From Beroe forskalii (taxonomy: Eukaryota; Ctenophora; Nuda; Beroida; Beroidae), in contig WFMF01000045.1 of NCBI GenBank assembly GCA_011033025.1, positions 62,001 through 126,000 of the forward strand: a stretch of DNA of 64,000 nt, in the 5' to 3' direction. This document shows, piece by piece, positions 42,708 through 54,100 of this stretch; positions within the stretch are counted from its first letter, which is position 1, and the number at the start of each line of letters is the position of its first letter. The notes under the pieces were generated by a model. The model worked only from the letters and a program-made list of their open reading frames with translations. It was not told the origin of the DNA and ran no database searches. The translations under genes and the position numbers were made by a program.

Positions 42708-45700
42708 CTACTTTGTTCGGGAATGTTCCTCAGTGTCGACAGCCACGATATTCCTCGCAGCAGCAATCAGTTGAACCAGTGATATGACACTCTGAAACAC
42801 GCACGTGACATCAACGATTTGATGCAAGTTCTAAGAAATATAATGAATAGAATAATTTCAGATAAGCCTCGGTATCATTGAGTTAATATCTTGTCAATAA
42901 TGCTCTATAATCTTGCAGATCAATCTAGCTTTCAGAACTTGGTTCCATATTTTATTTATTTTCTGAACAAAATATGATGGCTGAAATGCATACGTTGGCG
43001 AAGTCTAGTCTACTAACATGAAGTTGGACCGCTGAACAGTGAAAATTTGCCCTGGGTATATGCCCCAGAAATTCAAATTCCATGGGAAGAAGCACGCAAG
43101 AACTGGGACAAAATGGAAAACATATCAAGTACATTATTTGTACATTTTAATCATGCAAAGGTATAATATGGTCCTACATATTCAAATTTGTTAACTATGT
43201 ATAGTTTACAATACAATGTACATAGTTAAAATGTCCATTGTACGACTACATATTCAAATATGTTAACTATGTATAGTTTACAATACAATGTACATTGTAT
43301 AAATGTATAATGTACAATGTACATTGTTAATAAATGTACATTGTAAACTGTTTAGATGTTCATTTTACGCTGTTTAGATGTACATTGAACATTGTTCAAA
43401 TGTACATAGGACATTGTTTATATGTACATTTTGTCCTTTCACGCAGTACCCACCTTGAGTGCCATGACAGGAGTACAGATAACGAGGAGAGCGTGGTAGA
43501 GACTGTACCCAGCAAGGGTGGGTCCCACACTAAACCTCATGAGGTACAGGACCGCGAAAAACAACTCGTTTCCTGCGGATTGAGAAGTGAATCAGTTGTT
43601 GAAAACAAATAGTAGGAAGCCTGACATATCAGAGAAACCAGAAGTATCTAGTTCCCCATTCTTGAACATTTGAACTCCATCAGTGTAATTGCTCGAAGCG
43701 GGCGAGAAAACTTTTCTCGCCCGCACCGAGCAATACTCAAGAGAAGAGAGAGAAGCAGATAAATAGAGTGTTTTGAGTCTCGTGTATAAAAAGTAAATCT
43801 TCATAGAGAAGCAAATATTTGATTATTGTTTTGTAAGTGTCAAAAAAGGTCCCTCATTTGATTTTCGGGTGAAATAAGAGAGAAAAGCGGGTGAAATAAG
43901 AAGGCCGAGGAAAAACTCATTTCCTGCACACATGGAGAAGAGAACAGTTCTGTTCTGGTAGTAGTAGTAGAGTACCGGGTTAGCGGAGAGGTCTATCTGC
44001 TTGTGAGATGTAGCACCTGCAGGAAGGTCATGGGGGCTCAAACCTTTTACAGGGTTACAAGGTTTAGGGTTAGCTTTTTATAAGGTTACAAGGAAATTTT
44101 ATGATTTATATCGTATCTATTTTATGTCATAAAACCACAGCAAATGAATGCATCTCCGACGGTTGAGCAAAACCCCTCAATATAACGATATCACATATTC
44201 CTGTCTCATGTATCAGTGGGTACGCCCCCCCCCCACAACGAAAGACGTGGGATCCACTTTGTGCAAATGCGCACAATTAATCGATTTAGTTTCGGGATCG
44301 ATAAAGAAGCACAATTGCCATATTGTCAACACTGCGAGCACAAGCGATTTTGATACAATCCAATGTCTTATCTATAAAATACATAGACACGGTGCACGAA
44401 GGGATCTATTTCAGATAGAACCCGCGTAGCGGGTTCTATCTGATAGAATGATACGAGTGCGCGCAGCGCACGAGTTTTCATTCTTTGTGTAATCCCGAGA
44501 CGAAGTCGAGGGATTACACTTAAATAGACTCTGAGAGCACCGTGTCTATGTATTATAGATGAGTCCGGGTTATTGCACGAGAGTCTAAAAGCACAACTAA
44601 TGGAATTAACTAGTAACACAATTGGCAGAACAAGCATTTCAGCTTTTCAAGAGATTCAGTGCTTTGATTGGTTGATTTGAAACTTTACAGAATTGAATTT
44701 AGGATGACAGGAGAAGGATGGTTCATGAACAGAAATAATTGTATGAATTAACTAATTAAGCAGGAGTATCTTTCAAAGAGCACCAAGGTCTTCGATTACA
44801 AATGCAACAACAAAAACAATATAGATCAAAGAATCAATACAACAAAAACAATGTCAACGAATAAGGGCATGACGATAATCTGCAGGAGCATGCAAAACAG
44901 GTAAATGGACTTTTTTCGCCGTGTAAGCAAGTAAAACAGAGCCAGAACCCCATATCCAAAAAGCCGCGAACCTGCAAACCTGGTTCGGAGGAAATTTTGA
45001 GACGGAGGAAATTTTTGGGGAAAACGGAGGAAATTCTCGGTGGAAAGCTAGTACAGAAAATTTAATTTTCTGTACTGTGTTTTACCCGAATTGCATTCGG
45101 ATAAATTTAAGAAATGAAATTTCAAATCATTCCTGTACTAACTTACAGTTTCCAGTGATAAGAATTACGATGTATAAAATGTCTCAGAAAGATATTCAAT
45201 GTAGAATGTGCAAAAACGTGCCTGCATGCATACAATCTGAATCGGCATTTTCAGAGGCATTATCCCTCCCTATGAGCAGCTTCCCAGGGAGAACAAATTA
45301 ACTTGATTCAGATGCGAAAAACCTTGAAAATTTTTGCCTCCGACAGGCTGTTGTAATGTCACTTAATTTGTCAGAAATAGTTTCAGAAACAGCTTCAGAT
45401 TTAAGACTTTCAAAATTTTTGTATGCGGCCGGATATTGTACTTGTAATCCAATCATAACTAATATAACGGTTACCAAATTCATAGTCAATGACAAAACTT
45501 AAAAATTTTCGCCTGCTGCGGGCTGTTATGATCAAATTATGTTGCTGGAATGATCCTAGACGTCTCAGAGGAAAAACAGGTTCCGAATTTTCGCTTGCGG
45601 CGCTCTGTTGTGATCAATTAATTATGTTGCTGAAATGATTCTAGACAGTCTCAGAGGTAGAACCTTCCAAATTTTCGCCTGCGGCGGGCTGTTGTCATTA

Positions 45701-48700
45701 AATTATGTTATTGTTAATAAATTGGCCCAAGGCACACTGAGTCTCAGACAAACTTTCACCTGTGTCGAAGGACAGTGTCAGTAGGGATTCGAAATCAAAA
45801 AGTCTACATGCAATTGACGGACTGTTCGTGATTTTGCAAGTTTATCAAAATAATTGCTTTTGCTTAATAGTAATCATTAATGGAGCCAATTTTGAGGCCT
45901 GTTTGCTTTGTTGTCAAAATGGAATGAATTTAAAAATCGAAGTGAGGAGACAGCAAAATAGGCAAAAGTTTTGTGAGCGAAGCGAGTAGGCAGCGAAATG
46001 GGTAAAAATTTCTGGTTCGGAGGAAATTTTTTATTTTTTGGATATGGGGCCAGAACGGCGAAACGAAACAGTAAATAAAGAAATAAGTGCATAACCTGTG
46101 AGAGAATGAGAAACCGTTTGCTGAAACCAGTGGCACGTGCGCGCGCGCAACACGTGACCTTGATTTGGTACAGTAACAGTGGCACGTGTGCGAGTCACGT
46201 GGTACGGTAATTACATGTTTAGAGAGTTTCTCGCGGGAACGAAACATTTGGTATACATGTTGCTAGTAAGAGTGTGTGTTGTTTGTAAGAAGTACAATAC
46301 ACTGATTATAAGGTCATTATTTGCTAAAAATGGGGACATCTGTGCAAAAATTATTTACGAAGGTTTTAGTGTTGGAATGTGTTCTAATGGGTCCCATGAA
46401 GGTCTCCAAAGAGTGTTAAGGTTCTACCCCTTGAGGAAATTCCAGGAGGGCCACGCCCTTTTTTGACCGTGGGAAATTTTGGTGAAAAATCGAAAATCCA
46501 AGTTTACATTCATATAAGTCATGTGGGTACTCTAAACCTATGTTTTCTGGGACGGGGAATCGATTCCAAGCATAATCTAAGCGCTATCGATCTTTCTTGA
46601 CCCATTTTCGACCACGCCCATTTTTTGCATATGGAATTTTTGAGGCCAAAATGCCATTTCTCAATGATTCACAATATATGGCTTGTGGGTACTCTAAACC
46701 TATGTTTTCTGGGAAGGGGAATCGATTCCATGCATTATCTAAGCACTATCGACCTTTCTTGACCCATTTCTGACCACGCCCACTTTTTGTGTACATGAAG
46801 TTCTTGAGGTTGAAATGTCATTTCTCGATGATTCACAATGTATGGCATGTGGGTACTCTAAACTCATGTTTTCTGGGACGGGGAATCGATTACGAGCATT
46901 ATCTAAGTGCTATCGACCTTTCTTGACCCATTTCTGACCATGGCCACTTTTTTGTGTATGGAGGTGAGGCCAAAATGTAATTTCTCGATAATTCACAATA
47001 TATGGCTTGTGGGTACTCTAAACCCATGTTTTCTGGGACGGGGAATCGATTACGAGCATTATCTAAGCGCTATTGACCTTTTTCGCCATTTCTGATAACG
47101 CCCACTCTTTGAGTACATGGAATTCTTGAGGCCAAAATGCCATTTTCGTTGAAAAGACATGTGGCTTGATCTAAAGACATGAGGGTGATCTGAACGGAAA
47201 CCAACCTTTCCTGAAACAGTGAGGCGGGTAATCTATTTCATATTCATTATTTACTTCCATGAACATTTCCAAGCCGATTCCAGGTCACGCCCATTATTCA
47301 ATTATTGTGCATATAGAGTATATTTAGGCCGAAACCGGCGAAATATTATTTTCTGATTATGATTCGAGAGACATAATATGACGATGGTTATTTCGATCCC
47401 AATCGCCATCCCACTATCCCAGCTCTGACGACCATTTTTGACCCATTTCTCAGAAATGGTCGAAATGGTATGAGTATTCAAGAAGACATCCCACATACAA
47501 AAAAGAAGAGGCTGTCAGAAATTTTCTGACAGCCCTTCTTTTTGTATGTGGGATGTCTTCTTGAATACTCATACTTTATGGTTGTTCTGTCCAGAAATCT
47601 TCACACGAGAGTGAACCCTGTGTCAGCATCATCAGAGAAATGATCATCTGGTGAGAGTAAACACCAGTATTGGAATCGAATACTCATCCTGCATGCTGAG
47701 CTAATCCATCAGTCAGATACACTGATACAAGTCCTGGACCATGATGCTTCTCAAAAATCTACTCTCTACATCCTCCTTACCCATAACTATGCTTCCATCT
47801 ATCTGGAAGCCCATCTTGGATCCTCAATTGTCAATTGCTACTGTCGGATGTATTAAGACCATCCTACCATCCTTTACATTGGCCTGATTTCTATTTTAAA
47901 AAAGAAGGATCGCCAGCTAGACTGACGTCATGGCTGAATCGTGACTTGCAGTTAACCTCAACTTACTAGAACACACATGACTCAGCAGGACCACAAACAT
48001 CAGTGACTCATTCAAAGAGACACTTCAACTTCACCTTCTATAACTTCGTGTCCACCTTGCAGTTAAAGTTAAGCAGACATTCATAGACTACAAAATCACA
48101 TCCTTCCGCCTGAAGAGACGGCTTGGTCTGTATATATGATGAGTAAAGTACTCATAAAATGATAGGAAGTACCTTGCAACAGTTTAAGTTACATGCAGTT
48201 AGCTCGACTTCAATTCCACAGTTGGGAACTTGAGTTTGTTGACGAACCAGATTCCACCATGGTTTCATGTACCTAAGTCAAACTAAGCCATACAAACTGT
48301 CTAGGATTTTTGCATTCGTGGCCTTCCGAAATTCGAATTTAACGAGGTACTACTTAGGTATGGTCGACCACTCGACCATACCTAAGGAAGTCAGTACTTC
48401 AGTTTAGTCGGAAATTCACGACTGACCAAAGGCATAGTCAGACCATGTACCTTAGATACATGGTCGACTGGTCGTGTAGTCTACACATATCTCTGGCCCA
48501 TACCTTTAAGCCTTTGAGTAGATGAAAGCTAGATGGATTCTCAGTCGGCAAAAAATTGGGGCGGGAAGGGAGGTTGGTGCAATCAAATTACTTGATTAAG
48601 ATTCACTGACCATTTTTTTCTAACTCCTACTGAGTCCTTTGCTTACCCATTCACTCGGTCAGACTGTTTGCGGAATCCGGATTAGAGTTTCGCCAGAATT

Positions 48701-51117
48701 GCCTTGATGAACATATGGAAATGGCATTGTTCTATGAGGTCAGTGAAGAAGGCCAATGACTAGGATGGTCCAGACTAGCTTCTTCAAACTTTAAAAGTTC
48801 AATGTAGCAGCGCTCGAGAGTTAACGGAGAAAACAGTGGAACTGTTAGCATCCAGACTCCAGATAGAATAAGAAAGGAGTAAGTAAAAAGATTGCATGAC
48901 ATTTTTAAAAAGTCGAATGACATTTAAAAAAAGTCGAATTATCGAAAATGGCTGGGCGTTGTCAGAAATTGGGCATGAATTGTAATAGCTCTTATATCAT
49001 GTATGAAGGATCGATTCTCCATCCCAAAAAAATAGGTTTAGAGTACCCATAAGCCATATATTGTAAATTATCGAAAAATTATGACATTTTGGCCTCAAGA
49101 ATTCCATGTACGCATAAAGTAGGCGTGGTAAGAAATGGGTCAAGAAATGTCAATAGCGCTTAGATAATGCTTGGAATCGATTCCCCGTCCCAGAAAACAT
49201 AGGTTTGGAGTACCCACATGCCATATCATATTGTGAATCATCGAGAAATGACATTTCAGCCTCAAGAACTTCATGTATGCAAAAAGTGGGCGTGGTCAGA
49301 AATGGCTCAAGAAAGGTCGATAGCACTTAGATAATGCTTGGAATCGATTCCCCGTCCCAGAAAACATAGGTTTAGAGTACCCACATGCCATATATTGTGA
49401 ATCATCGAGAAATGACATTTCAACCTCAAGAACTTCATGTACACAAAAAGTGGGCGTGGTCAGGAATGGGTCAAGAAAGGTCGATAGCGCTTAGATAATG
49501 CTTGGAATCGATTCCCCGTCCCAGAAAACATAGGTTTAGAGTACCCACAAGCCATATATTGTGAATCATTGAGAAATGGCATTTTGGCCTCAAAAATTCC
49601 ATACGCAAAAATGGGCGTGGTCGAAAATGGGTCAAGAAAGATCGATAGCGCTTAGATTATGCTTGGAATCGATTCCCCGTCCCAGAAAACATAGGTTTAG
49701 AGTACCCACATGACTTATATGAATGTAAACTTGGATTTTCGATTTTTCACCAAAATTTCCCACGGTCAAAAAAGGGCGTGGCCCTCCTGAAATTTCCTCA
49801 AGGGGTAGAACCTTAACACTCTTTGGAGACCTTCATGGGACCCATTAGAACACATTCCAACACTAAAACCTTTGTAAATAATTTTTGCACAGACTATCTC
49901 TATTTTCAGTGAATGTATTTGATAGAGGGATTCTGCCAGCGTGTCTATCGCTCTATTTTTTATCCCCTCCCGCTGGCTAAATCCTCACGCAATAACCCGG
50001 ACGAATCTATAAAGGTGTATGGGTATACTACAAACATAACAAATTACTGAATATCGATTTCCTAATTCAAAGATTGACATAAGAGGCGGAAGAAACTAAA
50101 CTGTGAATCATCAGCGGTTACCCTACAGTTGTAAGGTCTCCCTGCCATCTGCGATGTAGGTGTACCATCAGCAGGTGACAAGGGAAACGGAGAGGTTTCG
50201 GCCCACGTACCCCTCACAGCTTACAACTGCAAAGCTGGGCCACCCAGGACTCCGGATTCCTGAGCAACACAGTTTAGAGAGGAGGGAGAGGAAAAGGAAA
50301 GAGTTCAGTAGAGGTGAAAGATCATTGAGTGCTAAAATCGAGGTGAATATCTAAATGTTATGCAATTAAAACCTGGAGGTGAAAGCTAAAATGGACGTGA
50401 GGTTGCAGGCATCTGCCTGTTCAGCCACACAAATAAGTGCACCAACTCTGACATGCCTTATAAGTCACGTGACATACTAATAAGTCACGTGACATGCTTT
50501 TAAGTCACGTGACATCAAGTCACGTGACACCTACCTGAGTAGTGGGAGGCCGTGAGATGGAGCCAGTGGGACGCTACGTCCAGGACAGCGTAGCACTGGA
50601 AGAAGAAGAACCAGTCCGGGTAGAGGAGTCCGAGTGCCATGACGAGGCCCAGAGTGCTGCACCTGGTGGGGGATACCAGGTGTTATCCTGAACTATTTTC
50701 AGAATTTTAATCAAGATTTAGTTGGTCCAGGAGGTTAATGAGGAACGCTGGGATTTATCTTTCAGTATGGAAGGAAATTGAACAATCGCTTACATTTTAT
50801 AGTTACTAAAAATTATTGCTGGCTCTGTTAAAATTCCTTTCGCATTTTGAAACTATTCAACAAACCAACCTATCAGTCAGCATGTCCAGCATAGCTCCGA
50901 TCTTGGAAGTCTGGCCGAGTAGCCTGGCAGCGTGGCCATCGAAAGCATCGAGTAGCTGACTCAGCATGTAGCAAGCCACTGTGAACTGGAACTTGTCAGG
51001 GTTGGTCATGAAGTAGAATGCCACGAACATCAGGACGATCCGGACGTAGCCGATTATGTTGGGAACGAAGAGGAAAACGTTAACATTAGCTGGCGCCATC
51101 TTCTTCGAACTGTCCAT
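42708..51117 (-). CDS. CDIPT: CDP-diacylglycerol-inositol 3-phosphatidyltransferase (PI synthase)
   Basis: Five exons on the minus strand: 51117-50870, 50662-50535, 44016-43924, 43572-43454, 42791-42708. They total 672 nt and 223 residues (human about 213), with phases that match at every junction. The enzyme condenses CDP-diacylglycerol with myo-inositol to phosphatidylinositol in the ER membrane. The CDP-alcohol phosphotransferase signature D-G-x2-A-R-x8-G-x3-D-x3-D is complete at D60, G61, A64, R65, G74, D78 and D82. Family segments VPNIIGY, LDVASHWLHL, SHKQIDLSANPVL and LIAAARN are present, with hydrophobic segments throughout. Introns 1, 2 and 4 have GT-AG ends. Intron 3 (43573-43923) would begin GA if frame and family alignment are kept. 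The ATG is the first in frame, 81 bp after the LEPROT stop. Intron 2 (6.5 kb) contains a large foldback element. Confidence 0.94.
43160..43440. repeat. TACATTGTA-type repeat block
   Basis: A roughly 70-bp unit (catattcaaat.tgttaactatg tatagtttacaatacaatg) occurs twice (from 43178 and 43248). Many self-complementary tgtacattgta units follow. It lies in CDIPT intron 4, next to exon 4. Confidence 0.75.
43687..43732. repeat. Strong hairpin in CDIPT intron 3
   Basis: ttgctcg...gcgggcgagaaaa pairs with ttttctcgcccgc...cgagcaa with almost no loop. It lies near the middle of the short intron whose donor is abnormal. Confidence 0.85.
44363..44590. repeat. Cloverleaf-like element, different sequence
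   Basis: Outer stem: atacatagacacggtgc / gcaccgtgtctatgtat. Inside, three hairpins: agatagaacccgc/gcgggttctatct, a second around gtgcgcgcagcgcac with flanking gaatgatac/gttttcattc, and tgtaatccc/gggattaca. The 3' flank atagatgagtccgggttatt is inverted near 49985-50012 (aataacccggacgaatctat). It lies inside CDIPT intron 2. Confidence 0.75.
45290..45740. repeat. Tandem repeat with gcgggctgttgtgat
   Basis: About four degenerate units of roughly 100 bp, each with aattttcgcctgcggcgggc tgttgtgatcaa, 'ttatgttgctgaaatgat' and 'ctagac.gtctcagag'. Related to the arms of 35029-35243. Confidence 0.7.
47468..47575. repeat. Near-perfect inverted repeat, ~52-bp arms
   Basis: gtatgagtattcaagaagac ... atcccacatacaaaaa ... 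ggctgtcagaaa is mirrored by tttctgacagcc ... tttttgtatgtgggat ... ttcttgaatactcatac, almost without loop. It is nested off-centre in the larger foldback element. Confidence 0.9.
48345..48485. repeat. Two adjacent hairpins with GTCGAC
   Basis: taggtatggtcga/tcgaccataccta with a short loop, and accatgta/tacatggt around ccttaga, separated by about 70 bp. Non-coding. Confidence 0.6.
50464..50528. promoter_or_regulatory. Four GTCACGTGAC sites in CDIPT intron 2
   Basis: The palindrome gtcacgtgac occurs at 50464, 50484, 50504 and 50519, that is at 20, 20 and 15 bp spacing. It lies directly next to the exon 2 splice donor. It equals the CLEAR/E-box consensus known to bind MiT/TFE bHLH-Zip factors. 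Regulatory use is inference; a short tandem duplication is the alternative. Confidence 0.4.
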
Positions 51118-51198
51118 GTTTTGTAAAGGATTAGTGGTTAGAGTGGTGTTTGGGACGGGGACTAGGTGAGTACTATAAGAGACTTGGTACGGGGACTA

Positions 51199-54100
51199 CT
51201 AGAAGTCGTCGTCCTCGTTGAATATGATGAAATACGCTAGGATAGTGCTGAATATGACAGTGTCAGCACCTATCAAAAGCCAGAGAGCTCCTCGTTCGAT
51301 CTGAAATAATCGAGGGTTTAGTTCATAATCAAAAACCATTCAACTACCCAACCCTTTGGATACGGGATGCCCGATTTGCATAATTTATGATCTTCATGAA
51401 ACTGAACAAAATGGAACATTTTCGATACAAACGTTACAAAATGCTACTTGTCACACACATAAAAAGGCATCACAAAAAGTTTACTCACAGTTTGATGATG
51501 GGCTAGTACGAGCACCAAACCTGAAATACGGAGGAATGAAATTGAAATCGAGAAGAATTATAAAAAACCCACGGATCTTGAGCCGGGATAAATCCTTGAG
51601 AGGGGACTGAGTAATTGTAAAAGTATTATCAACGAAGAAGACGAAGCATAAAAAAGACTATAGTAACACAAAACATACAAGTATACGTATAGAAAGGTAT
51701 GATAAATGCACTAAGAGAACAACTGTGTAAAGCCTCAAGGAGTCCAGGTTTGAGGTGTATGATGATGCAGTAATTATTCCTTATAAGGGCATATTGCTAG
51801 ACCACCTGGAAATATTACTGATGAATTACTCTAGGTACTGCTCTTCTCATTATAGAGCTTCACAGCCCATCTCAACAATGTGAAACATATTATGCACCGG
51901 CGTAATGATGAAACGTATTGAACACGTTGCGTGACAAACACATTTCTGTTGTTATATAATGTGATAATTGTTAAGATGTAAGTTTGTCATTTTAGACAAG
52001 CGATGAAAGGCTGTTATGGACAATTTGATATTTGAAGTTAGGATATGTTAGCCTTTACTCCCCAAAACTGAGGGATGATGAATTGATGAAACGTCAAACG
52101 ACCAAAACTTCAAAACATCCGTCAAAAATTTCATTGCTCAAACAATCATGATACGGACTATGGAGACTGTGATACAAATGGCAAAACGGCAGTGTTGATA
52201 GGACTGGATAGGAACCTAACACTGCCGCTTGCATGATATTAAATTACTACAGCACTACAACTGCTGTGACGCAATGTGTACATTTCATACACATGACACG
52301 GTCTAGCAGCCACGTATATGAGACTGATGCCAGCAGTGGAGTTCTGAAACCATCCAGAGTGACGTTATGACAAATTAATTGAGTCGAATGTTAAATCACT
52401 TCCTGAACCACACGGATACCAACAAGAATAGTACACCTATATGGATTATGGAAACAGGAACTGGGCTAATCAAAACAATGGATGTCTACCTAAATGACTA
52501 TATGAGGCAATAATATGATAGAACTAAGGATTAGGTTTCAGATAATGTAAGTTGAGTAATGAGTCTTGGCTGGAAGGTGGAAATGTGAAATGAACATTGT
52601 ACATTGTATAAATATATACATTTTAAGATATGACTCAAGAAACAAAAACACAACTAAAGTATACAATATTCAACTGTACTGCAGACAACAACACAACCAT
52701 GAGCTTATTATGCGTGTGTTGTGCATATCATTGTAATACAACGGTCAACGCAAAACATAGTCAATAGCACTGCATAATAATGTGTACAAGAGCTAGACCA
52801 CCACAACCATGACATCATTCCATTGTTATACTCAATAGACTATGAACTACAGTCTACGCTTAAATAAGCTATGCGTAGTACCAAATCTGCCATAGAAATT
52901 CGATGCGCTGTTCTAAAATATAGGTACGTAGTCCTTATCCATTTTGGGATACTTCCAGAAGGCGCAGCCTGTGGGATGCATCCGATTTAGACCTGGGTGA
53001 GGGTCTAAACCAATATGAAGCCGACCTGGCAAAGGTCTAGTCTATGATTAAACACACCGATGAAAGGTACATTATAACAAATTGTGCTCTTCACAAATTG
53101 AACACCACACGAAATGCACAACACATACTCTCACGATAACAAGGAAAGTATATGATCTATAGGTGGTCTGATTTTGAGCATGCCATCACCTGATACTCTG
53201 ATATAATAAGAATACCTATAGCACACTAGATCTTGAGACACTAGACCTTGATTACGTATTCAAATTTAAAACGTCATGGTAACTGAATAGTGACTATGGT
53301 CACAACATGAGTAAGTACACATGGTAATTACAAGTGGTAACTTCATTGGCACATGGGAACACAATGAGTAGATGGAAACGCAGATATGTCTCTTCATTGA
53401 CGGAGGGATTTATGACGCCGCGCAAATTTACTGTTCGTGCGTCAACTTCCGATTTAAATTCCATCGAAAGTACAACAAGATTGCGCGTCTCAATAAATCC
53501 CTCCACCATTCAAGCAATCTGCATTCTGCACACACCATGCGTCACTACTTAAAACTATATAAAAACTGACACAAAAACAACCACTTATAAGGAAATAGAC
53601 GTTTAAATTGTCACTTTATTTATCATCGCAAAATGCATTAATTAGATCACAATGAACCTCCTATTTTAGGCGGAGTTTAGCTCCACATCAGTCACCAAAC
53701 CGTAAGCAGATATGACAAGGAGTGAGGTGAGGAATAGAGCTACTTCTAGTCCACAGTTAGCTCCGCTGTACGAAGTCTCACTGTAACGCCGAGCAAGGGC
53801 GTAGGGTATGGGAGAAAGGATGTAGAATACCACTCAGGGGTGATATAATGGTGAGTATTGAGATTTAATGAATAGGGATTATAATATTTATTGCCATGTC
53901 AAGAATATTAAAAACCGTGGTTTCCCGACTAATAGCCTGTGCCGTAAAGCGCCCAAGAAGAAGAAATTTTCACGAGATAACAGATTAAAATCTCATGTGA
54001 CTTTACAAAAACACGTGATTCATTATAGTTATATACTCACAAACGAACGCAGGCCACCAATTGCTGTAGGATTAGAGTGTTAATAATTGATTTATTAAAA

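Larger units (their letters stand above)
46325..49907. mobile_element. 3.55-kb foldback element with ~162-bp subrepeats
   Basis: The left arm (46339 to about 47130) starts tctgtgcaaaaattatttac; the right arm (about 48940-49893) ends with its reverse complement. Each arm contains four to five tandem about 162-bp units with gtgggtactctaaacctatg and ggggaatcgattcc, inverted between arms. The middle 1.8 kb is unique and holds no transposase frame. The structure fits a Foldback-type DNA transposon. It sits wholly inside CDIPT intron 2. Confidence 0.8.

Noticed and set aside
43823-44041. Read-through frame beyond CDIPT exon 3
   Set aside because: The first part is the true exon 3. The continuation NEFFLGLL... 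runs into repetitive intron sequence and ends in a stop, while exon 4 restores the family alignment. Kept only as a finding about the donor site.
47640-47720. tRNA-like reverse-strand motif (ggaatcgaa ... tgagctaatcc)
   Set aside because: Acceptor and D arms do not pair; at most a decayed tRNA-derived SINE.
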